Part shown: in pieces, positions 1-8,204 of the stretch | How positions within the stretch are numbered: position 1 is the first letter of the stretch | Layout of the letters: each line of letters starts with the position of its first letter | DNA from: an uncultured Clostridia bacterium | GTDB lineage: Bacteria > Bacillota > Clostridia > Monoglobales > Monoglobaceae | DNA length: 13,906 nucleotides | Direction of reading: 5' to 3' | Assembly: GCA_945878965.1 (NCBI GenBank) | Contig: CAMCUJ010000009.1 | Location: forward strand, 1 to 13,906 | Notes under the pieces: model-generated | Database searches by the model: none | Told to the model about the DNA's origin: nothing | The model's input: the letters and a program-made list of their open reading frames with translations, nothing else | Program-made: the position numbers and the translations under genes

Positions 1-226
1 AAAGCGCAATGAAGTTAATTCGGACAGCTTTGAAAGGTCAAAGGAGTTTGTAGAAGATGAATACGGTGCGGATATAAAGGTTGTTTCAATGCCTACAATT
101 CAGATTTCATCAACGCAGTTACGGCAGAGAATTGCAAATAATCTTCCTATACGTTACAGAACAACCGATGAGGTTGAGGAGTATATAATTAAGCACAAGC
201 TTTATGAAGAAACATATAACGTTTAA
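1..226 (+). CDS. nadD: nicotinate-nucleotide adenylyltransferase, C-terminal fragment
   Basis: The gene is cut by the window edge: 74 C-terminal codons remain, read from base 2 to a TAA stop. NadD joins nicotinate mononucleotide and ATP to form deamido-NAD in NAD synthesis. The family's C-terminal signature is visible as ISSTQLRQRI (about residues 38-47 of the fragment), followed by a basic-aromatic stretch and a terminal VEEYIIKHKLY helix. In the family the ISST-x-x-R segment belongs to the nucleotide-binding site. The N-terminal HIGH-type motif lies outside the window and cannot be checked. The next gene is yqeK, the usual partner of nadD in Firmicutes, 52 bases downstream, which supports the call. 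Identification rests on the C-terminal motif plus gene order. Confidence 0.9.
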   Translation, partial: KRNEVNSDSFERSKEFVEDEYGADIKVVSMPTIQISSTQLRQRIANNLPIRYRTTDEVEEYIIKHKLYEETYNV

Positions 227-278
227 TAGAGTCAGTTATAATTATTTAAAATTAAAAAGGTAATAAGAGGGATAAGTT

Positions 279-857
279 ATGGATATAAAAATATTAGACT
301 CACATGTAAGGTCAATGCTAAGTGAAAAGAGATATAATCATTCAATCGGCGTTGCGGATACAGCACAGAAGCTTGCAAAGCTTTTGGGAGCAGATGAAGA
401 AAAGGCATATACGGCAGGACTTCTTCATGACTGTGCAAAGGAAATTGAGCCGGAAACGGCATTAAAGAGATTAAAGGCTTACGGAATAACCGTTGATGAG
501 GTTTCAATAAGCTCACCGGCGCTTCTTCATGGTCCTCTCGGTGCGTGTATTGCTCAGATAGAGTTTGGTATTTCCGACCCTGAAATCTTTGATGCAATAT
601 GGTTTCACACAACGGGAAAAGCTGCAATGAATACTCTTACGAAAATAATTTATATTGCAGACTATATCGAGCCAAGCAGAGAATTTGAATCGGTTGACAA
701 GCTCAGGGAGCTTGCATTTTCGGGAAAGCTTGATGAGGCAATAGTAAAAGCTTCGGGCAGAACTATACAGTATTCAATAGAAAAAGGAAGGACAATACAT
801 CCGGACACGGTTCACGCAAGAAATTATATTTTGATTAATCAGCATAATGAGCAGTAG
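279..857 (+). CDS. yqeK: YqeK, HD-domain symmetrical Ap4A hydrolase
   Basis: The protein has 192 residues, close to the usual length of YqeK, an HD-superfamily hydrolase that cleaves diadenosine tetraphosphate symmetrically to two ADP. Visible metal-site residues are H21 (NHSIGV), the H50-D51 pair in GLLHDCAKE, H84 in LLHG, H110 in WFHTTG and D128 in YIADYIEPSR. These are spaced as in the family, and none is missing. The start ATG follows an AGAGGG ribosome binding site at 266-271 with 7 bases of spacing. It sits between nadD and an LCP gene in an apparent operon with rsfS and leuS. No membrane segment is seen, so it should be cytoplasmic. Family assignment is firm; the exact nucleotide substrate is inferred from characterised YqeK proteins. 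Confidence 0.93.
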   Translation: MDIKILDSHVRSMLSEKRYNHSIGVADTAQKLAKLLGADEEKAYTAGLLHDCAKEIEPETALKRLKAYGITVDEVSISSPALLHGPLGACIAQIEFGISDPEIFDAIWFHTTGKAAMNTLTKIIYIADYIEPSREFESVDKLRELAFSGKLDEAIVKASGRTIQYSIEKGRTIHPDTVHARNYILINQHNEQ

Positions 858-907
858 GTATTTTAAAGGTTTGTTTTACATAAATTACAGGAAGTGAAAA
901 ATACTCA

Positions 908-2137
908 ATGAGAATAAAGTCGCCTATACGTTTTACTATCTTTTTATTAATACTTTGTACATTTATATATTTAGGCTATACGGCAGCGGCAAGATATATT
1001 GATTTGCCGGTTCCTCAGTTTGCGTTTTGGAATAAGACTGATAATGATGAACAGACATATCAGAACTTTGTTGTAGCGGGCGTAGACGATGAGGGAACAC
1101 GAACAGATTTAATTTTATTTTGTCAGTATGATTTTGTTTCAAATTCCGTAAATGTAATTCAAGTTCCACGAGATACAAAGGTTGAAACAGAGCGCTCAGA
1201 CAAAAAGATAAATTCGGCTTACGGTTCAAAGGGCGGAGCAGATACTATGCTTAAAGAACTCAGTGACCTTTTGGGTATTAAGGCGGATAAATACGTTATA
1301 GTCAGCTTTAAAGCGTTTCGGAATATAATAGACGCACTTGGCGGAGTTGAAATAGATGTACCGATGCGAATGTATTATACCGATCCGGCGCAGAATTTAA
1401 CAATAGATTTATATCCGGGAAAACAACAGCTTTCCGGAAAACAAGCCGAAATGTTTATGAGATTCAGAAAGAACAATGACGGAACGGGTTACCCAAACGG
1501 CGATGTTGACAGAATTAAGGCTCAGCAATCACTCTACAGCAGTCTTTCGGACAAGCTTTTAAGCGGAAATACTATTCTTAAAATTCCAAAGCTGCTTGGT
1601 ATAATTAAGGATAATGTAAAGACTAACTTTACGGCTGAAGAAATAGTTTCATATCTTGGCAAGATAGGTCAGATAAAGCGTGAGAACATTAATATAATGG
1701 CTCTTGAGGGCGCCGGAAAATATGAAACTGTAAGCGGCATTTCGATTTCGTACTTTATTCACGATAAGGAAAAGACTAAACAGATGATAGAGCAGTATTT
1801 TACGCCGAGCAGCAACTCGCTTATCGAGGATAAGGGAATAAGCCTTGTTAAAAATAAGTTTATCAAGCTTGACTTAGTTGACGCAAGCGGTTATAATATT
1901 GAGGATATAAATGTTCTTGAAATTGTTAAACAAAAGCTTGAAAAATACGGTTTTAAGGTTTTAAATACAACTGTTTCCGAAAAAGTTTCGGATAAATCGA
2001 GAATTATTGAACATTCAAATAAGAATTCTGCGGCTGAAATTTTAAAGGTTTGCGAGGGACTTCCGGTTGTTAATGAGGAAAGCGAGAGCACAAAGGCTGA
2101 CGCAACTGTAATTATTGGTTCAGACTTTAAATTCTGA
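908..2137 (+). CDS. LytR-CpsA-Psr family cell-wall polymer ligase with LytR_C domain
   Basis: LCP enzymes sit on the outer face of the membrane and transfer lipid-linked anionic glycopolymers onto peptidoglycan. This one has 409 residues: a short basic N-terminus, one membrane segment (about 8-28), an LCP domain (about 54-215) and a C-terminal LytR_C-like domain (about 310-405, ending VIIGSDF). Expected pyrophosphate-lipid site residues are visible: R65 and D67 (TRTDLILF), R88-D89 (VPRDT), the KINSAYG segment, R185 and R187 (MRFRK), and R202 with Q206 (VDRIKAQQ). None of the key arginines is missing. An AGGAAG site at 889-894 precedes the ATG with a rather long spacing of 13. It lies 50 bases after yqeK and 65 before rsfS. 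The polymer it attaches cannot be read from the sequence. Confidence 0.92.
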   Translation: MRIKSPIRFTIFLLILCTFIYLGYTAAARYIDLPVPQFAFWNKTDNDEQTYQNFVVAGVDDEGTRTDLILFCQYDFVSNSVNVIQVPRDTKVETERSDKKINSAYGSKGGADTMLKELSDLLGIKADKYVIVSFKAFRNIIDALGGVEIDVPMRMYYTDPAQNLTIDLYPGKQQLSGKQAEMFMRFRKNNDGTGYPNGDVDRIKAQQSLYSSLSDKLLSGNTILKIPKLLGIIKDNVKTNFTAEEIVSYLGKIGQIKRENINIMALEGAGKYETVSGISISYFIHDKEKTKQMIEQYFTPSSNSLIEDKGISLVKNKFIKLDLVDASGYNIEDINVLEIVKQKLEKYGFKVLNTTVSEKVSDKSRIIEHSNKNSAAEILKVCEGLPVVNEESESTKADATVIIGSDFKF

Positions 2138-2202
2138 TTTAATTTTTTAAGAATAATGGATTTAAAAATAGAATTAAAATAGAAATAGAAAGGTTAAATT
2201 TT

Positions 2203-2562
2203 ATGAAGTGTGAAAATGAATTGGTAAGAGAAATTGTTAAGGTACTTGACAAGAAGAAAGCAAAGGATATACAGGTGCTGAAAATAGGTGAGCTGACAAC
2301 TATTGCAGATTATTTTATAATTGCGACAGGAGGTTCAAGTACGCAGGTTCAGGCACTTTGTGATAATGTGGAAGAAGAGCTTTTAAAGCAAGGTATTAAA
2401 CATTCAAGTCTTGAGGGCTATAATACTGCAACATGGATTCTGCTTGGCTATGATGATGTTTTGGTTCATATATTCCAGGAAGAACCGAGAGAGTTTTATA
2501 AGCTTGAGCATTTGTGGCAGGACGCACCTGTAATTGATATTTCAGATATTATTACAGATTAA
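2203..2562 (+). CDS. rsfS: ribosomal silencing factor RsfS (Iojap family)
   Basis: RsfS binds ribosomal protein uL14 on the 50S subunit and blocks joining with 30S, which lowers translation in slow growth. The 119-residue product has the family core: ADYFIIATGGSSTQVQAL (about 36-53), an EGYNTATWILLGYDDVLVHIF strand region and the closing REFYKLEHLWQDA. The family commonly has LLDYGD in the middle strand; here it reads LLGYDD, so a small substitution is present at an otherwise well conserved place. The start is preceded by GAAAGG at 2188-2193. It is followed after 66 bases by leuS. The position after nadD and yqeK is the common Firmicutes arrangement and supports the name. Confidence 0.95.
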   Translation: MKCENELVREIVKVLDKKKAKDIQVLKIGELTTIADYFIIATGGSSTQVQALCDNVEEELLKQGIKHSSLEGYNTATWILLGYDDVLVHIFQEEPREFYKLEHLWQDAPVIDISDIITD

Positions 2563-2628
2563 TACTTTAAATAATGAATATTTGATTAACTTTTAATTTA
2601 AGTTAATTTTAGGAGGAATAATAAAAAG

Positions 2629-5100
2629 ATGAGATATGATTTTAAAGCTATTGAAGAAAAATGGCAGAAAAAATGGGCGGAAAACAATTCATTCAAAATA
2701 AGTGAGGATACATCAAAGCCTAAATATTATGCGCTTGAAATGTTCCCGTATCCGTCGGGTAATTTACATATGGGACATGTTCGTAACTATTCTATAGGTG
2801 ATGTAGTTGCAAGATATAAGACCATGCGAGGTTATAACGTGCTTCACCCGATGGGCTGGGATTCATTCGGACTTCCGGCTGAAAATGCGGCGATTAAGAA
2901 CGGTACTCCGCCGGCTGAGTGGACATGGAAGAACATTGATAATATGAGAGAACAGCTAAAACGACTTGGTTTCAGCTATGACTGGGACAGAGAGGTTGCA
3001 ACAGCTAAGCCTGATTATTATAAGTTTACTCAGTGGATGTTCTTGCAGCTTTATAAGAACGGTCTTGCGTATAAGAAGAAGTCTTATGTAAACTGGTGTC
3101 CGTCTTGTCAGACAGTTCTTGCAAATGAGCAGGTTGTAAACGGAAAGTGCGACAGATGTAAGAGTGAGGTTGGAAAGAAAGATCTTGAGCAGTGGTTCTT
3201 TAAGATTACAGACTATGCACAGAAATTGCTTGATGATATTTCAACTCTTGACGGCTGGCCGGAAAAGGTTAAAAGTATGCAGACAAACTGGATAGGCCGT
3301 TCAGAGGGTGCTGAAATTAAGTTTAAGATTGACGGCACCGACAAGGAGCTTACTGTTTATACAACAAGACCCGACACAATCTTTGGTGTTTCATATATGG
3401 TAATTGCACCGGAGCATCCTCTTGTAAAAGAGCTTATTGCCGGCAGACCGGAAGAGAAAAAATGCCTTGAATTTATTGAAAGAGTTCAGAAACAGAGCGA
3501 AATTGTACGTTCTGCGACTGATACGGAAAAGGAAGGCGAATTTACAGGCGTTTATATGGTTAATCCTTTAAATAACGAAAAAATTCCGCTATACCTTGCA
3601 AATTACGTATTCTTAGACTATGGTACAGGTATAGTAATGGGTGTTCCGGCTCATGACCAGAGAGATTTCGATTTTGCTAAAAAGTATAATCTTCCTATTC
3701 GTATAGTTATTCAGCCAAAGGACAGTAACCTTAAATCCGAGGAGCTTACCGAGGCATTTGCGGCTGAGGGAATTATGGAGAACTCCGGTCAGTTTGACGG
3801 TCTTAACAATAAAGAAGCGTTAAAGAAGATAATTGATTATGTTGAGGAAAAGGGAATAGGAAACAGAAAGGTTAATTTCAGACTTCGTGACTGGCTAATT
3901 TCAAGACAGCGTTACTGGGGTGCGCCTATACCTATAGTTTACTGTGAAAAGTGCGGAACTGTAGAGATTCCTGAGAGTGAGCTTCCTGTAAAGCTTCCTG
4001 AGAATGTAAAGTTCACGGGTCAGGGTAAATCACCGCTAAGCGAGTGTGAGGAATTTGTAAATACAACCTGTCCTAAGTGTGGAGGTCCTGCAAAGCGTGA
4101 AACCGATACTATGGATACTTTTGTATGCTCTTCATGGTATTATTTGAGATACTGCGACCCTAAGAACGATAAAATGCCTTTCTCTAAGGAAAGTACAGAT
4201 TATTGGATGAATGTAGATCAGTATATCGGCGGAGTTGAGCATGCTATACTTCATCTTCTTTATGCGAGATTCTTTACAAAGGTGCTTAATGATTTGGGTT
4301 ATGTATCATGCAGCGAGCCGTTTAAAAATTTGCTTACACAGGGAATGGTGCTTAAGGACGGAACTAAGATGTCAAAATCTCTTGGCAATGTTGTAAGCCC
4401 TGAGGAGATAATTTCAAAGTACGGAGCAGATACTGCGAGATTGTTCATACTATTTGCGGCACCGCCGGAGCGTGACCTTGAATGGAGCGATACTGCCGTT
4501 GAGGGTTCATACAGATTTATAAACAGAGTTTGGCGTGCTGTAATTGAGCTTAAGGATTGCATAACAGATGAAAAGATAGATAAGACTTCGCTTACTGATG
4601 GTGAAAAGAAGCTTAGATTTGCGGTTAATGCAAGTATAAAAAAGGTTACGGAGGACTTTGAACGTTTCAGCTTTAATACGGCAATAAGCAGTATTATGGA
4701 GATGGTAAACGCATTATATCAGTATAAGGATAATACTCCAAAGGAAAGCTATAATAATGCTGTAATCAGCGAGGCTGTAACTACACTTGTTAAGTTGTTG
4801 TCACCATTTATTCCGCACGTAACTCAGGAGCTTTGGGAGATACTTGGAATGGATACAGACCTTCTTCATGAAACATGGTGCGAGTATGACGAAGCTGCAC
4901 TTGTTGTAAGTGAGATTGAGATAGTTGTACAGGTAAACGGAAAGATTAAGGATAAGATAATGATTTCGCCTGACCTTTCGCAGGATGAAATGAAGGAGCA
5001 AGCTATGTCTAATGCAAAGGTTAAAGAAGCAATAGACGGAAAACAGGTTGTAAAATGCATTGCAATTCCTAAAAAGCTTGTAAATATAGTTGTAAAATAA
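2629..5100 (+). CDS. leuS: leucyl-tRNA synthetase
   Basis: LeuS charges tRNA-Leu with leucine. The 823-residue length is normal for a bacterial enzyme. The class I signatures are intact: HMGH at 47-50 ([12 protein letters not shown]) and KMSKS at 580-584 ([11 protein letters not shown]). The CP1 editing domain is present, with TTRPDT at 245-250 and AHDQRD at 341-346, whose last Asp corresponds to the editing Asp of characterised enzymes, so proofreading should work. Cysteine pairs that look zinc-binding occur as CPSC/CDRC before the editing domain and CEKC/CPKC after it. A tRNA-binding C-terminal domain follows ([10 protein letters not shown]). AGGAGG at 2611-2616 precedes the ATG with 12 bases of spacing. 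Only 66 bases separate it from rsfS, which leaves no space for the T-box leader common in front of Firmicutes leuS genes. Confidence 0.98.
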   Translation: MRYDFKAIEEKWQKKWAENNSFKISEDTSKPKYYALEMFPYPSGNLHMGHVRNYSIGDVVARYKTMRGYNVLHPMGWDSFGLPAENAAIKNGTPPAEWTWKNIDNMREQLKRLGFSYDWDREVATAKPDYYKFTQWMFLQLYKNGLAYKKKSYVNWCPSCQTVLANEQVVNGKCDRCKSEVGKKDLEQWFFKITDYAQKLLDDISTLDGWPEKVKSMQTNWIGRSEGAEIKFKIDGTDKELTVYTTRPDTIFGVSYMVIAPEHPLVKELIAGRPEEKKCLEFIERVQKQSEIVRSATDTEKEGEFTGVYMVNPLNNEKIPLYLANYVFLDYGTGIVMGVPAHDQRDFDFAKKYNLPIRIVIQPKDSNLKSEELTEAFAAEGIMENSGQFDGLNNKEALKKIIDYVEEKGIGNRKVNFRLRDWLISRQRYWGAPIPIVYCEKCGTVEIPESELPVKLPENVKFTGQGKSPLSECEEFVNTTCPKCGGPAKRETDTMDTFVCSSWYYLRYCDPKNDKMPFSKESTDYWMNVDQYIGGVEHAILHLLYARFFTKVLNDLGYVSCSEPFKNLLTQGMVLKDGTKMSKSLGNVVSPEEIISKYGADTARLFILFAAPPERDLEWSDTAVEGSYRFINRVWRAVIELKDCITDEKIDKTSLTDGEKKLRFAVNASIKKVTEDFERFSFNTAISSIMEMVNALYQYKDNTPKESYNNAVISEAVTTLVKLLSPFIPHVTQELWEILGMDTDLLHETWCEYDEAALVVSEIEIVVQVNGKIKDKIMISPDLSQDEMKEQAMSNAKVKEAIDGKQVVKCIAIPKKLVNIVVK

Positions 5101-5113
5101 CCACATTAAGATA

Positions 5114-5135
5114 CCTCCGTCTTTATAGGCGGAGG
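5114..5135 (+). terminator. hairpin just after leuS
   Basis: CCTCCG (5114-5119) pairs with CGGAGG (5130-5135). Two further pairs (T-G and C-G) give an 8-bp stem with a TTTATA loop, 13 bases after the leuS stop. The sequence after it (CTTCCATTT) has only a weak T content, so it is an imperfect intrinsic terminator on its own. Confidence 0.45.
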
Positions 5136-5158
5136 CTTCCATTTGAGGCAATATCGCA

Positions 5159-5195
5159 ACAATACCCCCGATTAAATTTTGAACGGGGGTATTGT
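5159..5195. terminator. strong hairpin between convergent leuS and ytfJ
   Basis: ACAATACCCCCG (5159-5170) and CGGGGGTATTGT (5184-5195) form a perfect 12-bp stem around a 13-base AT-rich loop. It lies exactly between the ends of the convergent leuS and ytfJ genes, where a bidirectional terminator is expected. Neither flank has a clean T-run, so termination efficiency is uncertain, but the stem is the strongest in this part of the window. Confidence 0.6.
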
Positions 5196-5213
5196 AATAT
5201 TATAGTAATTCAA

Positions 5214-5741
5214 TTAGTCCTTATTCATATCCGTGAAAACAGGAGGAACAACCTCACTTATATTTACCTGAGGTGATGGAGTAGAGGCTTCTGATTCAGA
5301 GGAATTGTTTAAATCATCAGCGTTTTCAACAGGCTTTTCTTCCGAATTCTTTTTATTCTTACGTTTTTCAATGCTGTCTGAAATTTTATCAATAGCAGTA
5401 GGTATCATATCGAGAACCCTGTCATAAATAGTAGTTTCCGGGCAAACAGGCATAAGTCTTATCTGTCCTCCGCCAACAACTAAGAATGCAACCGGATTTA
5501 TAGAAATTCCGCCGCCGCTTCCACCGCCGAACATTGAATTATCCGATTCGCCCGGCTTTTTAGTTCCGCCAAATTCACTTCCGCCGACTCCAAAGCCAAG
5601 TCCTACCTTTGAGATTGGAATTATAACCGTTCCGTCAGGTGTTTTTACCGCATCGCCAACGATTGTGTTTACATCAATCATTTCCTTAAGACTCTGCATT
5701 GCTGTGTACATTATTCCTTGTATTGGGTGCTGTTCTGCCAT
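5214..5741 (-). CDS. ytfJ: YtfJ/GerW-family sporulation protein
   Basis: The 175-residue product matches the GerW (YtfJ) family, which is needed for proper spore germination in Bacillus and widespread in spore-forming Clostridia. Visible features are HPIQGIMYTAMQSLKEMIDVNTIVGDAV (5-32), DGTVIIPISKVGLGFGVGG (36-54), a glycine-rich stretch with GGGSGGG (72-78), and INPVAFLVV (81-89). After about residue 125 comes a basic patch and a roughly 45-residue tail rich in Ser, Glu, Asn and Pro that looks disordered and makes it longer than the short Bacillus protein. AAGGAG (5752-5757 on this strand) precedes the ATG with 10 bases of spacing. It is the last gene of the operon, 26 bases after ytfI. The biochemical function is unknown; the sporulation role is taken from the family. 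Confidence 0.9.
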   Translation of the reverse strand: MAEQHPIQGIMYTAMQSLKEMIDVNTIVGDAVKTPDGTVIIPISKVGLGFGVGGSEFGGTKKPGESDNSMFGGGSGGGISINPVAFLVVGGGQIRLMPVCPETTIYDRVLDMIPTAIDKISDSIEKRKNKKNSEEKPVENADDLNNSSESEASTPSPQVNISEVVPPVFTDMNKD

Positions 5742-5767
5742 TTTTCATACGCTCCTTTGTATAGAAT

Positions 5768-6499
5768 TTATATATTCATTAAATGTTTCTTAAAATACTT
5801 AACTGCAGACAAAATAATCGCATTTATAATATGTCCGAGTTTTACCTGTATTATACTTTCAAAACCAATTTCTAATATCTCATTGTTAAACCACGGCGTA
5901 AATCTTACCGACGGTGTACTTAAATAAAAATAATTGCTTAAAATCGGGAGCAATACTCCATAGCCTGTCCAAAACGCTCCGCAGGCAATTCCCGTATCCG
6001 CCGCATCACCGCTTCCATAATCAATACTTAGTCTGAATTTATTTATATAAAGCTTATATCTTAAATATTTTACAAGATAGTACAATATATCCTTAACCAA
6101 AATTAAAGTATCTTTTTTGTCTTTGTCAAATCCTTTGAATGAGTTAAGAATATATCCAAATATGCCGTTCTCATCATCTTCGGTATCTGTTTCCGAATTG
6201 TTCATATTCTCTGCATTTTCGAAATCTTCAGAATCAACGGAAGAGGAGGTTTCTTTAATAAATTTACTGATTTTATTCTTAATATAGGATTTGTTTTTCT
6301 TATTCTCATCATTTTTATTATCGTTTTTTTTCCTTCGCTTAGACGGATAGCTGTATCTGAAAAAAATATTCTTAATTTTAATCTGCAAGCTTTCACCTGT
6401 ATAGCTGATATAAATTACAGTATTACTCCATAATGAAAAAGTAATGCCGAGTATCAATATAGCTATAAGTGAGCAAAAAACAATCCAAAAATATAACAT
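5768..6499 (-). CDS. ytfI: DUF2953 membrane protein (YtfI-like)
   Basis: This 243-residue protein starts with one clear membrane segment (about 3-24). A hydrophilic linker follows (about 54-112), first Lys/Asn-rich and then Glu/Asp/Ser/Asn-rich. The second half has the DUF2953 signature: RLSIDYGSGDAADTGIACGAFWTGYG (about 156-181), then a VRFTPWF segment and a hydrophobic region near 213-232 that may be a second membrane-associated helix. DUF2953 proteins lie next to ytfJ in many spore-formers, as here, and are thought to belong to the mother-cell sporulation programme; no biochemical activity is established. AAAGGA (6509-6514) precedes the ATG with 9 bases of spacing. The gene sits 57 bases after scpB. 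The long charged linker between membrane segment and domain is the oddest part. Confidence 0.82.
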   Translation of the reverse strand: MLYFWIVFCSLIAILILGITFSLWSNTVIYISYTGESLQIKIKNIFFRYSYPSKRRKKNDNKNDENKKNKSYIKNKISKFIKETSSSVDSEDFENAENMNNSETDTEDDENGIFGYILNSFKGFDKDKKDTLILVKDILYYLVKYLRYKLYINKFRLSIDYGSGDAADTGIACGAFWTGYGVLLPILSNYFYLSTPSVRFTPWFNNEILEIGFESIIQVKLGHIINAIILSAVKYFKKHLMNI

Positions 6500-6556
6500 A
6501 TATACAGATCCTTTAATTTAATATGTATAACTTGCCATAGTATATAAAAATCCGTT

Positions 6557-7354
6557 TTAAGAATTTTTGTTATCCTTATTAAGCAAACTTTTCGCTTCGG
6601 AATTATTATTGCCATAAAGTTCATTGTCGGCTTCTTTATCATATTCAGAGTAATCATCGTAATCGTTATAATTATCAAAGCTGTCAAAAAAGCTTTCATT
6701 ATCATAATCTGTATTATAATCAGAATCGGAATCGGAATTATCATCATCATTGTCATCATTAGCAAGCTTTTTCATTTCCTCTTCGTGAAGTAAATCCGAT
6801 ATGGTAAGCTCGTCTTTTTCACTGTTTTCATCAAGTGAGCCGCTTAAGCTTTCAAAGCTTGGAAGCTCTGAAAGTGAACTGATTCCGAACTGTCTTAAAA
6901 ATTCATCTGTGGTCTTAAACAGTATAGGCTTGCCCGGAGCATTAAGACGCCCGCATTCTTGAACTAAATTACGATCAATCAGCTTATTTACAAGATAGTC
7001 AGAGGAAACGCCTCGTATTTCTTCAATAGTGGACTTTGTAATAGGCTGATTGTAAGCAATTATAGAAAGAACCTCAAGAAGTGCATTTGATAAAGGCTGA
7101 GGTTTTTTGGTATTCACAAGCTTTGATACATATTCAAAATTTTCAGCGTTTGAACACAACTGAAAGCTATCGTCAATTTTAAGAATATGTATGCCATGAT
7201 CTGCGGTATTATATTCGTCCATTAAAAGAGTCATAAGCTTCATAGCGGTTGATTTATCAATATCAAGTACATCTGCAATCTTTGATATATTGAGTAAATT
7301 TCCTGTCACAAACAGCAAGCTTTCTATTACCGATTTCATTTCTTTAATGTTCAT
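6557..7354 (-). CDS. scpB: segregation and condensation protein B with acidic tail
   Basis: ScpB dimers bind the kleisin ScpA and, with SMC, form the bacterial condensin that compacts and separates chromosomes. Residues 1-175 are a normal ScpB of tandem winged helices: MKSVIESLLFVTGN near the start, then ALLEVLSIIAYNQPITKSTIEEIRGV (91-116), GKPILFKTTDEFLRQFGISSLSELP (141-165). After about residue 180 there is an added tail of some 80 residues. Its centre (200-245) is dominated by Asp, Asn, Ser and Tyr (NDDDNSDSDSDYNTDYDN). Most ScpB proteins, about 190-200 residues, lack such a tail. The frame stays open, with its own stop, so this is an extension rather than a frameshift. AAAGAGG (7361-7367) precedes the ATG. 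It follows scpA by 46 bases. Confidence 0.95.
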   Translation of the reverse strand: MNIKEMKSVIESLLFVTGNLLNISKIADVLDIDKSTAMKLMTLLMDEYNTADHGIHILKIDDSFQLCSNAENFEYVSKLVNTKKPQPLSNALLEVLSIIAYNQPITKSTIEEIRGVSSDYLVNKLIDRNLVQECGRLNAPGKPILFKTTDEFLRQFGISSLSELPSFESLSGSLDENSEKDELTISDLLHEEEMKKLANDDNDDDNSDSDSDYNTDYDNESFFDSFDNYNDYDDYSEYDKEADNELYGNNNSEAKSLLNKDNKNS

Positions 7355-7400
7355 AATTTACCTCTTTATTAAGCCTTTTTAACTCTTATGTCTATTTGAA

Positions 7401-8171
7401 TTAATCTTCGATATCCTCAAGATTAAATGCGTCCGTATTATCGGTCGGATATAACATTATATCCTCTGAATTTTCTGTATTCTCCGATTTCGCCAGTATT
7501 TTTTCCATTTTAATAAGCTCAAGAATTGCAAGGAATGCCGCAATAGCTTCAGCACGTGATGAAACCTCGTTGAAGAGATTATTAAACGAAAGATAACCGT
7601 TTGACGAAATATTCTTCCATATATTTCGTACCTTCATACGCACAGAAACCTTTTCGTGTCCCACTATTCCCTCAAATGAGCGTTTAGGAGGAGGAAGACG
7701 GCGTTCAAGCTTTGAAAATGCTGATTTATATGCTTTATAAAGCTCATTAATTCCTATTCCTTGGAGAGTATATTCCGTCTTTTTTGGAATATTGAGCTTT
7801 TCCGGCTCTTTGGTAATGTTTTTATAACCGGCATTTTCAATTTCGGAAAGCAGCTTTGCAATTCGCTTATATTTTTTATATTCCAAAAGCTTTTCAACCA
7901 AGTCCTGTCTTGGGTCATCTTCTTCGGATTCTTCCTCATGCTTTGGAATAAGCATTTTGGATTTTATATGAAGAAGTGTTGACGCTAAAACCAAAAACTC
8001 ACTTGATACTTCAAGGTCTAATTCCTGCATATCGGCTATAACCTCTAAGTATTGCTGAAGTATTGTATTTATTGGTATATCGTATATATTAACTTTGTTT
8101 TTCTTTATAAGAACAAGAAGAAGGTCAAGCGGACCTTCGAACTTGTCAAGCTTAAACAGTAATTTTTCCAT
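7401..8171 (-). CDS. scpA: segregation and condensation protein A (kleisin)
   Basis: ScpA is the kleisin that bridges the SMC heads and carries the ScpB dimer. The 256-residue length is typical. The N-terminal SMC-binding part shows FEGPLDLLLVLIKKNKVNIYDIPI (11-34), LASTLLHIKSKMLIP (72-76 for the last part), an acidic loop, and DPRQDLVEKLLEYKKYK (86-102). The C-terminal winged helix is seen as SSRAEAIAAFLAILELIKM. The last 30 residues are acidic and Asn-rich. CAGAGGC (about 8176-8182) precedes the ATG. It is flanked by the M50 protease gene 33 bases upstream and scpB downstream, an arrangement seen in other Clostridia. Confidence 0.97.
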   Translation of the reverse strand: MEKLLFKLDKFEGPLDLLLVLIKKNKVNIYDIPINTILQQYLEVIADMQELDLEVSSEFLVLASTLLHIKSKMLIPKHEEESEEDDPRQDLVEKLLEYKKYKRIAKLLSEIENAGYKNITKEPEKLNIPKKTEYTLQGIGINELYKAYKSAFSKLERRLPPPKRSFEGIVGHEKVSVRMKVRNIWKNISSNGYLSFNNLFNEVSSRAEAIAAFLAILELIKMEKILAKSENTENSEDIMLYPTDNTDAFNLEDIED

Positions 8172-8204
8172 AATTGCCTCTGATTTTTAGTATTAATTTA
8201 ATAT

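Noticed and set aside
2586..2606. Terminator between rsfS and leuS
   Set aside because: The 7-bp stem is almost entirely A-T, followed by only four T before the leuS ribosome binding site, so it is too weak to claim.
4801..5151. Long open frame on the - strand opposite the end of leuS (116 codons)
   Set aside because: It lies wholly opposite a certain gene and runs into its terminator region, has no recognisable domain, and its composition is that of an antisense shadow.
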